Below are positions 47,901 to 60,357 of a stretch of 64,000 nt of DNA, in pieces. Below the pieces are notes generated by a model. The model saw only the letters and a list, made by a program, of their open reading frames with translations. It was not told the DNA's origin and searched no databases. Location: assembly GCA_038502055.1 (NCBI GenBank), contig JAXRKN010000037.1, forward strand, positions 6,294,501 through 6,358,500. Reading direction: 5' to 3'. A program made the translations under genes and the position numbers. Each line of letters opens with the position of its first letter. The stretch's first letter is position 1. The DNA comes from Tanytarsus gracilentus. Its lineage: Eukaryota; Arthropoda; Insecta; Diptera; Chironomidae.

Positions 47901-49279
47901 TTGAGCTAAACAATTGATAAATATTAATGAATCATTTCGTCCACGTGATGTAGAGTTGTCATGTAAATAAACTTATTTAGAGTTCTCAGATGTGTTTAAT
48001 TTATTGACAGATTTTAATTCACTGCTAAGCATCGCGATTTGAACGTGAACAAAAATTTACAAATTAATTGAGTGGTCGGAGAACTGTCAAGTAGTGTTAC
48101 TTTTTTTTAACAAAACCTGTGCGATAAATTTCAACACGAATATGGCATCGTGTGAGGCTTAAAAACAAATAAATGCGCGCGACAATTTGATTAAATCGTT
48201 CGTATAAAGTATTGAGAGAGTTTAATTGTGTTACTATTAAAAGTTATCATTCTTGTAAGGTACTCAAAAGTGTGAACACGTTGTTTTAATTATTTCGAGT
48301 TTTATTTTCTTACAAGTGAAATTCGCGCAAGATTATTTTCAACACCCACAAGAGAAAATATTTTTATTTTTCTTATAAAATTTTTTTTTATTAATTCTTT
48401 AATCAAAAATACAAAATCTCTCTCATTGCGTGGCAAAAAAATGTTGCTGTATGTATACGTTGCTGATATTCGAATAATATCAATCAAGATTTTTTTGTGA
48501 GAAATTATTTGACCTCTTCATTCATACTTATGGTTTTCATCAAATTTTTTAACTTAATTGAAAGTGATTAAAATAAATTTACTTCTATATTAAGGGTAGT
48601 CAAATAAGGGGTCACTGTTTGTCAGTGGAGAATCATTGATTTTCATACGAGAAATTTATATTGAGAGTTATTTTTGGCAAATAAATCTAGCCGAGAGAAT
48701 AAATATTTACATGCGACCTTTTGCCTTGAAATGTCTTATTTTTTGTGCCTTTTTTGAAGATTATTCAAATGTATAAAGGAAGATTTTATGAATAATGTTT
48801 TAAATGTAATAAGAAAAATTTGTGAAACATCCTTATGTGTACAATGTTGATACATTTTAAATGATGATGATAAAAACCAGTTGGTGCCATATGATAAATT
48901 TTATCAGAAGACATAAATGTTCTCGCTAATTCAATTTTTATGTGAAGAGAATGAAAATGAAAATTATGAATGAAGTCACTTTCTCTTATCCACCATGCAG
49001 TATCGTTTATGGTCTGGCTTAATTCCAAAATTATAATTACAAAAATAATTCCTCTATCTAAATGGTCGTTTGAGTGTTGAATGCCATCCCGATTCATTAT
49101 CATTTGTTGACATTCGAAAACGTGTCAATTACACTTTTATTCATAATACCTGCGCTCAATTGATTACAGTATCACGCATGTTATCGGAATTAAATTCTTG
49201 CTTATGACGAGGCAAACACATACTAAAGAGCTTTTTTTCTTACAGAATCTCTTGGGTAACTTTAAAAAGCATCAACAAA
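44964..49279. other. Region between RCL1 and foi, probable foi 5' UTR and promoter
   Basis: 4.3 kb without a recognisable coding exon. A strong acceptor (TTTTTTTCTTACAG, ending about 49244) lies 35 bases before the foi start, so foi very likely has one or more non-coding 5' exons here. A (GCT)5 run is at 46651-46665. Small open frames such as 48786-49103 look spurious. Confidence 0.55.
46651..46665. repeat. (GCT)5 microsatellite
   Basis: Five GCT units in the presumed foi upstream region. Confidence 0.9.
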
Positions 49280-51365
49280 ATGGCTCACCGACATTTGATG
49301 GCGGTGTGCGTCGTGTGTCTTTTATGCGCTGAACATTCATGTAGGCTTCACGTGCTGGCAGCAGACGATGCAGAAATAATTCAAAGTGATCTACAAAAGA
49401 CGAATGAATTTCGAGACTATATTCCTTATGGAAATGAAATTTCACAAAATTACTTGTACGATAAGCGGAAAGATAAGCTGAAATCTCCGGCAATTCATCA
49501 TAGACAGAAGAGACATGCTCATGATGAACAAAGTAAAAACAACCAACCACATCAAGCAATGCCAAATGTGACGAAAGATCATGTTGAAAAAATATTTCAG
49601 CATTTTTCAAACGACACTTCCAAATCGAGCCTGAGCCTCGACGGATTTATGAAATTGACTTCTCACCTCAACATAAATAATTTATTTAACGATCAAAAAA
49701 ACGAGTGTGTGAGTCATGAGAATTTTCTCGAAAAAATGACTCCACACGAACATCATAAGGAAAAGGAAGAGAGTCATGAAGAACACGAGCACACAGAAGT
49801 TTCCACCGATAATTTCCTATCGATTTGTCCTATTTTGCTTTATTACGCCTCTGTTCCTAGCCCATCATGCCTGGAAAGTTCAAATTTTAGTGATATTGTA
49901 ATAGTTCCGACTGGTGAGTATCAAAGCATCGAGGAAGACAGAAAAATGGTGTGGCTGTACTCAAGTTTTGCCGTATTTCTGGTGAGCTTATGTGGTCTTC
50001 TCGGAATTGCCGTAATACCAATCATGGATATGCACATCTATCACCATGCCATCCAATTTCTTGTGGCATTAGCGGTCGGAACATTAGCAGGTGATGCACT
50101 ACTGCATTTAATGCCTCACTCTATGATCCGATTACGTGACGATCAGAATATGCATCACACGATGATGTATCGTGGATTGGCAGCTATGGGTGCGATCGTC
50201 TTCTTTTACTTCTTTGAGAGGTTCTTGGTCATGATCACTGAGTGGAAACAAAAGAGAGAGAAGCGAGACAAACCATCGTCGAGAACGCGTGTGATGCGAG
50301 ATCAAGACACAGCGTCATTAAACGGATCTGCAACTACCTGCAAGCATAAATACTCAACGTATCCTTATTGCTATGATGAAATTGCTATGGACACAAAAGA
50401 TAATCACCATGAACACCAACATGTTAATATTGATGAAGTGGCGCTTAACAACCATCGAGATCACTTAACGATGCATAATGAGCTTATTGGAAGCAAGAAA
50501 GTAAATGGTATGGTAAATGATAGCAGCAATGATATCGACAACAATACCTTGTCGACTAGCCTTGATGACGGTTCTATTGAGAGTAGTGCACTGTGCAACA
50601 ATAATAAGTTTCAATCGGGTAATCCAGTTTCAATTGTTCCAGCCGCTAAAAATAATGATTTGCATGAAGAAAGTTATACGATTATTTTGAGGTAATTTTT
50701 TATACATGATTTTTAATTAAACTAAATAACTATTTGATTTGTCATTTTTATAGAGAACATCAATCGAAACACCATGGACACTCGCACACTCATGGTCACG
50801 TCCATTCTCCTCCAGAGTCACTTTCTGCTGTTGTATGGATGATCATTTTAGGCGATGGACTTCATAATTTTACTGATGGCATGGCGATTGGAGCTGCTTT
50901 CTCTAACAACATTGCAGGTGGATTTTCAACGGCTGTCGCTGTATTCTGTCACGAGTTACCGCATGAGATTGGTGATTTTGCAGTACTGTTAAAAGCGGGC
51001 ATGAGTGCGAAAAAGGCAATTTTCTACAATATTATCAGCTCAATCCTCGGATTTTTCGGCATGTGCTTTGGAATTACAATGGGTAATACACCTGAGGCAT
51101 CGCAATGGATGTTTGCTGTAACGGCTGGTCTCTTCCTTTATATTGCATTCGTTGACATGGTAAAAATATCATTTTTAGCTGAATTCTTGAATATTTTAAG
51201 CTTAATCCTTTTTAGATGCCTGAACTGACATCATCACACAGCAAAGAAGAAAGTTGCATGCTTTCACAGTGCTTCCTGCAATTCATGGGAATGAGCACCG
51301 GAATATTACTAATGTTCTTAATTGCGATTTATGAAGAGGATCTCGAAAAAATGTTCACCAACTAA
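49280..51365 (+). CDS. foi: ZIP zinc transporter, LIV-1 subfamily (fear of intimacy; 3 exons)
   Basis: Plasma-membrane zinc importer related to vertebrate ZIP6/ZIP10; foi in Drosophila is needed for gonad and tracheal morphogenesis. Exons 49280-50691, 50754-51159 and 51216-51365 give 655 residues. There is an N-terminal signal peptide, then a histidine-rich ectodomain (HEHHKEKEESHEEHEH) with the LIV-1 type CPILLYY motif. Membrane helices begin near residue 220. A long variable cytoplasmic loop rich in His and Asn precedes the His cluster HQSKHHGHSHTHGHVH. The metal site is intact: HNFTDGMAIGAAF in TM4 and CHELPHEIGD in TM5. The C-terminus is YEEDLEKMFTN. A poly(A) signal at 52161-52166 would give a 3' UTR of about 0.8 kb. 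Confidence 0.95.
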
Positions 51366-53038
51366 ACTTGTCGTTTGATATATTTCCAGCTCTTAAAAGT
51401 CTTACTACGGTTTGCAAAAATTTATTGTAAAATATTTTTTTGAAAACTCTTGATCCATGTTATTCTTAATAATGATACAATTTAAATAAGCATCAATGCA
51501 CCATTTGAGAATATCTTGAGGAATTAATTATAGCTATAGCTAGGTAGAATATCAAATTACTTTGAAATTTTAAAAATTCCCTGATTTCTTGCACTACGTT
51601 AAATCATTGTAAGGCATATTTTGATAATTTTTGCACTTAAACGAACATTTTTTTTACTATAGGAGCCATTTGTCATTAAGCATTAAGTTTAGTTTTGAAT
51701 CATGTATCGGATTTTATGAAACAATAATAATTTTGGACTTAATAGTGTGATTTTTGATACTGGGAAAACAATTTTCTTTTGAGTTATTATAAGTTTACTT
51801 CTTATCAAGAAAAATGAGAAAAAAATTTAAAATTCAGTATTAAGAGAAAAATCAATTTTGCAAAAAGTTAGAGCTTTTAAATCATTATGTAGAGACAATA
51901 ACATAAATTCTTGGAAAATGTAAAAATTCATCAAATTTACTATGGAAGGAGGTGAAACATTTTGAGGAGAGCACTTTTCACAATTAATTTCAACTTCACT
52001 ACTTAGAAATTATCGCGAGTTCCACTTAATATTTAGTTTATAACAACCTTATTCTCCATCTTAATGTCTTAGCCTCCAATCGTATAAACAGCTAACAAAT
52101 TATTTTTGTAATTGCAAACACACGAAAATGTAGAATTGTAGCGATAATTAAAAAAATCGAAATAAAGTAGCTCTTTAGCAATATCTGTAAAAGAAAATAA
52201 AATTTTTTATTCCTTATATCAATTTTATTCATCAATTTTTCATGCTCTCTTGTCTTTTTCAAAATGCTACATTTAATTTCAATTTACGCACATAATAGAC
52301 TTAATTAATTTTATTTTAAAGTCAATTTCCCATTAATTTTGCATTCAATGGGAGGTTTATAAATAATTTTTAAATTCTATAATTTTTTTTTTGCAAAAGA
52401 TCCTGCTAGACTTTTTGTAAGTAAGCTGGTTTTAAAGTTAAAAGAAGGCAAATTATTTTTAAATTCATAGAGTGAACATTAAGTTTCAAAAGCATTTTTT
52501 AAATAATTTATTTTTCAGACACTTGTGTTTTTTAGATTCCTTAATTAAAGGAAGTAAACAAAATTTAATTAAATTAATATTATTCAGAAGCACTTTAAAT
52601 TTTCCTAATTTCTAATAATATAAAAGTTTTCTTAAACATTTCTAAGGCGAAACTTATCTAATTTTTTTCATAAAAATTTCCCCATTAAGTCACCTCCCAT
52701 TGGTCATATTCATCCTAATTAGTTAATTGAGAATTTTCTTGAGGATTACATGATTACATCTAAATATAAATCTAAATAGCTGTGTATACAATAATAGTTC
52801 TGAGTATCAATTTTTTTAGAGCCACTTAAGTATCATTTTTAGAGTGCTTCCCGCAAAAAGAGAGAAAAATAAGAAACGAAGAAGCACTATAAGTCAGTGA
52901 AAAATTGTGCTGAGCTGAGTACAAGATTTTATCAGAGAGAGGTTAATTTCCATTTTATCTGAAGGGACTAGTAGAGAGAGAGGACATGACATGTGACTAG
53001 AGTACGCCTTACAACTCTAACAGTAAAACCTCCTCATA
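51366..53038. other. Convergent 3' region of foi and wit
   Basis: 1.7 kb of AT-rich sequence holding the 3' UTRs of two converging genes. The foi AATAAA is at 52161-52166. Nothing coding was recognised. Confidence 0.55.
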
Positions 53039-56000
53039 CTATAAGCTACTACTATTATCCCTTACATACTTTGAATCCATAATACGATCGTCATACAGTG
53101 ACAAAGTCTTTGATGCTCTCACTTTTCGAACGCTTGCTGGAAGGTCTCCCGGTGTTTTGACCTGTTTAATTAAAAGTTACAGTAAATTTCTCAGTATAGT
53201 AAATTTCTCAAAACTCACACGACATTGTACATCTCTCAAGTTCATTTTTGACGGTCCAAATACCTCCCGGAAAACTTCAAGCGAGCGCTGTCTTTTAAGT
53301 TGATTTTTTTCCTTTTCAGTTGAGGCTAGGGTTGCAGATTTCGATGAGACCATGTGAGGTTGAGGTTCGGGGACGATCATAAATGAGTCTTTGTGTGGAT
53401 CATTTAAGAGTGTCTTGTAGCTTTGAATATCATCGATCGCTGGTGATGTAATTATAATGGGTGAAATTAAGTCCAAGTTTCTCGGTCTTTTTTCCATGTT
53501 ATTTGGCTTCACTAAATCACCAGCTCTATGAATAGGTGACGTGAAACTCTGCTGTACATTTTCGATGTTCAGTGATTGATTTTTCTTTTTTAGTTGGAAT
53601 CTTTTATGAATAATGTCACGCCAGCGACGAGCGGATGGCTTGTTATTCTTCTTTTGCAATACATCCCTCGGTGATGACGATGACGATTGACATACTGACT
53701 GTGAATTATTTGCGAGATTTCGACAAGTCAGCAGTTCCTCAACTAAAACCTCATACTCCGCATTATTATAATAATCAATTCCATTGCCATTATTGATTAA
53801 TTGATTCCCATTGCTTAGCGGGCACTTTTTTATTGGTTTTTCATCTCCACCCCCGCTCCCGCATGATGATTGATCGACTTGGTGAATTTGCACGAGATTA
53901 CGTTCTAAGCACAAGTTGCGGCCTTGAAATGGCTGTATTTGCTGTGCGAACATTTCTCGATTCTTTTGCATTCCGAAATATTCTGTCGATGGACTCGAGG
54001 GCGAGAGAAGCTCAACAGTCTGATTTGGTGGAATGGAGGAATTAATACTGATGACATTTGTTAGATTATTATTTGTGCTTAGAGGTGTAGTTGAGACAGT
54101 CACATAGTGGGATCTCGGTTTTAGTGTAGCAATTTCCAGAAGTCGTTCCTCGACACACAAAGCAGTTAGTCTCGCCTCCGCGTCAGGATCCCAACAGTCT
54201 TCGCAAACTTCTTTAGCCGCAATGGCTGCAGGTCCACCACCCCATTGAGGAGGAAACAGAGGCCGTGCCTTATGTTGAAGCACTAAAGCTCTCATTTGAT
54301 CAAACGTAGGATGAACTCCAATTTCAGCCTCGTAGGGAGATTTAAAGGGTGGCGTTGCCATTTCAGGAGGATAAAAGTCTTGACATCTCATGCACAATTC
54401 CCACAGCACGAGTCCCATTGAGTACATGTCAATCTGTTTCAGTGATGTCTCGCAGTCACGAAGATTGACAGCTCCCTCCAGAATTTCAGGTGCCATATAG
54501 CGCAAAGTGCCGACTTCATAAATGGATTTTGTCTCAGCGAGAATCATCTCACCTTGATACTCATACCGTGAACCGTTGAGCTTCATCGCAAATCCAAAAT
54601 CACAAATGCAGCACGAAAGATCCGCCTTAACGAGTATGTTTCGACTATTGATGTCACGATGACAAATGCAATATTTTATCATGTCGCCCTTTTGAATTCT
54701 CGTGTGTAAATGCGAAATTCCGCGTGCGATTGAGGTTGTCATCCGATTAAATATTTGGAATGATGTTGTATTGTTGCGTAAGTATTCATTTAAACTTCCC
54801 AAATCGGCCAGCGAAAGTACAAGCAAGTATTCAATTTTTCCATCCGAATTCAGTCGCTCGTCACATCCTAGAGAAAAAAATATATTATTCAAAATTCACG
54901 AATAGATTTAATTTTTTAATTACTACCAAAGTATGACAAGAGAGAGGGTGATGTGTCCATGAATGGATGAGAATAGATGTCTACTTCGCTCAAAAAGTAC
55001 TGCTTCTTTTGAGCACTGAAAATCTTAATCGCCACAGGCTGCTCATTAATCATTCCCTTCCAAACTGTGCCATATCTGCATGAAATTGAGTTAGCGGACA
55101 TTTATAATTCAGAACTAAATTTTCTTAAACTTTAAACTTACTTTCCCTCGCCAATTATTTCGATTGGCTTTAAATTATCGACATTATAGAGATTGGACGA
55201 GTAGCCCGGACCGGATGGTGCTAATGGTGAGGTCTCCTGTAAAACTTTTAATGGTTTTTCGCGACACGATACGAAAAATACAATGGCGATAATGATCAAC
55301 ATGATGCCGGTTGACATGAAACTTATCCATAGTGCCGAATTGTGGAAGAGAAACTTTTCGCGATTAGCAAAATTGTCACTTTTGCTGGGTGGCACAACGA
55401 CTGGCGATGTTTTTGGTGTTGTTCGGACAAAGTAAGCATTACAATTGCTTGAATTGCAGCAACAGAAGCTTGTGTTTGGTCTCTGATGCAGTGGATATCC
55501 AACACATGCTGACTGTTCACATTGTTTAGGGTGCTCCCAGCATCCTTGTCTCTCGATTCGCGAAGTTCCATCTCTCTGTACGCTCCATAATGTATAGCAA
55601 TAATTTTTCGATTCTGGGCACTTTACATTTTTAGCAGTCATCTCGTCAAGCTAGCAAAAGAAAGTAATGAGGATGATTTTAAATTTCATACTTTTTTTTG
55701 AAATGACTTACAGAGTTTGTAGCATTTTGTTGATCCGGATAATCGTGGTCTTCATTATTGTTATAATCACCCTCTTCATCATCTCCTTGGTACTCATTAG
55801 ATGAGACTGAATTATCATCGAGGATGTGCCTATTACTGCCACTACCCGCTACATCTAGCTTTCGTTCAAATTTCATGCAATGACGCGCTGGAGAATATGT
55901 AGGTAGTGCTGTAAAGAATGAAGAAGAAAAATTAATGGTTCTTTTCTTCAGGGAGCTCAAATTATGCGCCATTTTTTTAAAAGAAGAAATTAGTTTAATA

Positions 56001-56584
56001 AATTTTTACTTTTCAAAATTAGGAATCGAACCTTGAGTGTTTAAATTTAATTCAAAATTAATTCAGTTAAAAACGGAAATGAGTACAAAAACCGTTAAAT
56101 TATTAAAACACGTGTGAAATTACTAAGCAAGGAAAAAAATTAATTATATTACAGAATTGAGAATTATTCAAATGTCAAGCATAATTTTTAAGATAAAAAT
56201 GTGATTGATTGAAAATGTTCACACATGAAGCAGATGCGTCAATCTAAATTCGATATGAGTCACATAGAACATTAGGAATTTATATTACAGACGCATCAAA
56301 AATCGGATGTGTTTTTAATATTTCTTTTTTTGCCAGACATGCAGAAGCCAGCTTAACGCCGTGTGTGCGATTAAGTTTTATTTTGAGGGCGTATTTTGGT
56401 GCGATTATCACTCGCTCACGCGAAAAAGTATAAATAAAAAAGTTTAATAACTTTTTCTCCGTTTGTTTTGTGGCGCACATACATGAGCAAATATTTTTTT
56501 ATTTGCTGATAATGCACACATCGTACATTTACCTGCAATCGATAAGATAGTGCAACTTATCAGAGTAATCCACAGAAAATTCAT
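53039..56584 (-). CDS. wit: BMP type II receptor serine/threonine kinase, wishful thinking (6 exons)
   Basis: Receptor for BMP ligands; in Drosophila wit drives retrograde Gbb signalling at the neuromuscular junction. Exons in transcript order: 56584-56533, 55908-55712, 55650-55142, 55075-54927, 54867-53219, 53161-53039, giving 892 residues. The signal peptide is MNFLWITLISCTILSIAG. The three-finger ectodomain has its cysteine pattern ending SFCCCNSSNCN. The membrane helix is at about 189-211. The kinase has loop IGEGKYGTVW, VAIK, catalytic loop HRDINSRN (about 372), DFG within CDFGFAM (about 392) and GTLRYMAPEIL. The long tail, characteristic of BMPR2-type receptors, ends in a separate exon with a block (VKTPGDLPASVRKVRASKTL) that looks constrained. 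An acidic low-complexity insert (DDEEGDYNNNEDHDY) lies in the ectodomain. All catalytic residues are intact. Confidence 0.95.
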
Positions 56585-58272
56585 CTTCAAAATTCTCCTT
56601 AACTTTCAGATTCCAATTATCAATTGGAAATTTTTTAGAGCACTTTAATATCGCACTTGAGAGAAATTTTTCTTCTCTTGCTGCGTAAATTTGTTTTGAC
56701 GCAAAAAAAAATCTATTTTGTTTTAAAGTTTCGAACTTCCATCTGCATTTTCACTTATTTTTCACACTCACGAATGCTGAAAAACAAAAAAAATTTGGTT
56801 AATTTTAGACTTTAACCGTCAAATTAAATCAGCGAAAAAAATTCTGTCTGACTCGATAGTTTCTATCGATTTTTCATTCTGCAATGAAAAAAACTCTGAG
56901 TTGTTTTTCCAACCCTCCGGTCGCTCTCTCATAAATTTTTTTCTCTCACGAATACAGAGAAATAATGGGGTACGAAAATTTTGCGTATGCGAGAGAGAGA
57001 AAATTATCTTTGGCGAGGGGATGAATGTGCATTATAGTAATAGTATTTTTATTTCTTTCAAACACTTCCAGAGGAGTTGTAAAATAAGTGGAAAACTTTA
57101 AAATTTGAAGAGGAGGAAAAAATACTTGTTTATCGATTTTTTAAACGAGCGGCATTTTGTAAAAACAAAAGTAATGTTTAAAAATTGGAAAAACTTTAAA
57201 TAAATTAATATTTTAGTTAAGTGGTTTATAGAAACTTTATATTTTTTTAGAAAAAAGTCATCTAATGAATGAAAATTTTCTTCTTCACACTTTTCTCCCC
57301 CATTCGAAGAGAGAGAGGAAATTTTTGGCACTCGATTATTAATTGATTTATTTGCGACTTTACCACAAAGAGTAAAATTTCTGAGATATCATACTCAGAA
57401 TGCCAGCCCAATTAGCGCATTTCGAACCTCTTCAATGCGCTTTATTTGAAAAGTAATATAACAATAAAACTGATTGCGAAGAAAAATAAATTTAAAACGA
57501 GATTATGAAACTTGAGCGGAAAATTCGTGACATTCGCTTTGCACGCGAGCAGAGACTGAGCATTCAATTTTTTTTGCACAAACATAATAAAATTCGATAA
57601 TAGTATTTTGAACATTGAGAGTGAGAGAGTGAAAATTTTAAAGAGAGAACGTGATATAGGAGGAAAATTGCATGCGATCGCAAATGTGTGTGTGTGTGCT
57701 TCTCAATTTTAATCACATGAAAAATTAAACTTCAATTTGTGTTCTTTGCATAATTTGAGCACTAAACGTAAATTAATTCCGTTGCAATTTGTCACATTTC
57801 TCAGATTAATTTTCACCTATCGAGTCGAGACTGATGCACTTTAGATTCGATTACGATTGAATTTCTATCAAAGAGAGTTCGATATCAGTTGTGATTTTTT
57901 AAAAAGAAGGAAAATAAGACGGAAGATTGAGGGAAAATTTGTGAGAGACTTATGCTACACACGTTGTAGAGAGTTCAATGTCCTCTCATTGAACAATTTT
58001 CTTCGTTTGTTTTTCATCTCCTTCGATTCTTCGATGAGCGCGCGATTTCATTTTCTAAATTTGCTATCAATACTCTCTCTCTTTTTTTGTTGTATAAATA
58101 TATTGAAAAACTTTTTCGTGTCATAAACGATGTACAAAAAAAATGTGCTGCCAGGAAAAATCATTAATATCAATTACAAACTTTTGCCATGCAGATGAAA
58201 AAGAGTTATTTTTATTTCCGATCAAATTTCTATTAAACAAAAATATGCAAAAACATCATAAACTCTAAAATC
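56585..58272. other. Intergenic region between wit and fumarylacetoacetase
   Basis: 1.7 kb, the wit 5' flank on the left and fumarylacetoacetase 3' flank on the right. It has a (TG)n tract at 57685-57698 and several GAGAGA runs. No gene was recognised; 57857-58126 is an open frame without domain signature. Confidence 0.55.
57685..57698. repeat. (TG)7 microsatellite
   Basis: Short TG run between wit and fumarylacetoacetase. Confidence 0.9.
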
Positions 58273-59697
58273 TCAATTTTCAAATGGAATTGCTGGCAAA
58301 ACTTTTCCGCGGCACTCGCCGAATCCAATGCGGATGTTTTCTCCTTTGCAGCAGCCACGAATTATGACTTCATCGCCATCCTGCAGGAATTTTCTGCTCT
58401 CGCCACCGCCGAGTGATACTTGTTTTGTTCCTTTCCAGCTCAACTCAAGCATTGACCCATATGAATCTTCTGTTTCGCCGCTAATTGTACCTGATGCCAT
58501 TAAATCACCGGGATTTAAGTTACAGCCTGTGACAGTGTGGTGAGCAATTTGCTGCAGCGCTGTCCAGTACAAGTGGCGATAATTTGAGCGACTGACAGTT
58601 GCTTGCTCGCCATTTTCAGCTGAAACATTAATTGTAAATTACTGCGAAATGTTTAAGGTTAGAACTCACGTTTGATATCCACAACTAAGTCAATGTCAAA
58701 ATTGAAATTTTCTTCATGCTGTAAATATGGAAAGGGAGTTGGATCTTGAGGAAAGTTTGGAACGATAAAAGGCTCTAATGCAGCAATAGGAATAATCCAT
58801 GGTGAAATTGTTGTTCCAAGATTTTTGGCAGTGAATGGACCTAATGGTACATATTCCCACTTTTGAATGTCACGTGCACTCCAGTCGTTCATTAGAACCA
58901 TGCCAAAAACACGCTTGGCTGCTTCCTTAGTGCTTACACGCTCGCCAAGTGTTGTTGATGGTCCTCCGATAAAAAATGCCATTTCAAGTTCAAAGTCAAA
59001 GTTTCGACATTCTCCAAAAGTTGGAACAGTACTGTCAACAGGTAGCGTTTGGCCGAAGGGCCGAGTTATGGGTGTGCCGGAGACAACAACAGACGATGCA
59101 CGTCCGTGATAGCCGACAGGTAACCACTTCCAATTCGGCATTAAAGCATTTTCCTTTCCACGAAACATCACACCTACATTAGTGGCATGATGAATTGAAG
59201 AATAAAAATCGGTGTAATCACCAATGTTTGCCGGTAAATGAAGGGTTGCTTCAGATTGATTAATGAATGCTCTGAATGAAGGAATTAAAAGTGTTGAATC
59301 TTAATTAAGTTTGCAATTGTTGTATTTTTACCTTTTTTGCAACTCCACATTTTTTTCCAACTCAGACCCGACCGATAATAATTTTTTTGTAGTTTCCCTC
59401 ACTTCATTCCATGCGTCATAACCCAGTGCCATCAATGGATTTAAAACTTCCGCTTGCAGTGCAGCTCTCACATTTTGAGGATAAAAATTGGCAACAGCGC
59501 TTACGTCTAAAATTTGTTCTCCGATCGCGACACCAATTCGCCGGGTGGCCTTGAAAAAACCGTCATAATAAAATTTTTGGAGTTACTAAAAATTTGGAAT
59601 AACTTACATTGTTGGCGGTTGAGAATATGCCGTAAGGTAAATTTTGAATTGGAAAATCGCTATTTTCAGGTACATTAACGAAAGTTGTTGCTGCCAT
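58273..59697 (-). CDS. Faa: Fumarylacetoacetase (4 exons)
   Basis: Last enzyme of tyrosine breakdown: it hydrolyses 4-fumarylacetoacetate to fumarate and acetoacetate in the cytosol. Exons in transcript order: 59697-59608, 59549-59332, 59271-58670, 58619-58273, giving 418 residues, against 419 for human FAH. The small N-terminal SH3-like domain is followed by the FAH fold. Active-site blocks are present: DYTDFYSSIHHATNVG (metal Asp and catalytic His), FDFELEMAFF (metal Glu pair), NDWSARDIQKWEYVPLGPF and SGTISGE. The second intron-exon junction uses a CAAG acceptor. The gene is complete and looks fully functional. Confidence 0.96.
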
Positions 59698-60267
59698 TGT
59701 TTTAAAATTTATTAGCGTGAGATTACTGATAAAAAATATTAAAATGAACAAAAGAATGTTGACGCTTGAAATGAGACGCAAGCACTGACGAGCCTTCACA
59801 AAAAGCTTCTCTTTAAAAACAACTCGAAAATTTTATTCTAAAACAGCATTTTAAAATCCAGTTTTTGTTGTGCAGCAATAAATATTTTTGAATAAATTTA
59901 GAGAAAATAAACTTGTTAGAATCTTTATTTTCATCATCCACATGGTTGGACGGCTAAGTTTCACTTTCAATCGTGTTTCAATGTTGATGAGAGACTTTTA
60001 TGAAAAACAATTAAATTTTAATGTTGATGTTATAGATTTTAATTTACGAAAAATTATAATAAAATGTTAAATTTCTTTGAAAAAATTACTCTTAATCGCA
60101 AATCCTTTTTATTTCTTTATGTTTTTATTAAAGAAAATTATTCTTTTAAAAGTTTCACAATTATTCAATTTATTAGATTTTTTAGACGATTAATATTTGT
60201 TTTCTGAACCTCCATTGCTCAGTTGTTTATAAAGATTTTTTGTCAGATGATGCACAAGTTGAAATAT
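59698..60267. other. Spacer between fumarylacetoacetase and tRNA-Thr
   Basis: Contains the fumarylacetoacetase promoter and the 5' flank of the tRNA. Apart from AT-rich sequence I see nothing. Confidence 0.5.
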
Positions 60268-60357
60268 GCCTTCTTAGCTCAGTGGCAGAGCGCTAGTCTT
60301 GTATAGTCATATATGAAGTTTAACTAGCGGCCGTGAGTTCAATTCTCACAGGAGGCA
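60268..60357 (+). tRNA. tRNA-Thr(TGT) with an 18-nt intron
   Basis: Complete cloverleaf: acceptor GCCTTCT/AGGAGGC with discriminator A, D stem GCTC/GAGC, anticodon stem CTAGT/ACTAG, T arm GTGAG-TTCAATT-CTCAC. The anticodon loop reads CTTGTA, then 18 extra bases (60304-60321), then A. Removing them after position 37 leaves anticodon TGT. A T8 Pol III terminator follows at about 60362. The CTAGTCTTGTA arm is the usual tRNA-Thr(TGT) arm. An intron in this isotype is unusual for an animal. Confidence 0.9.
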
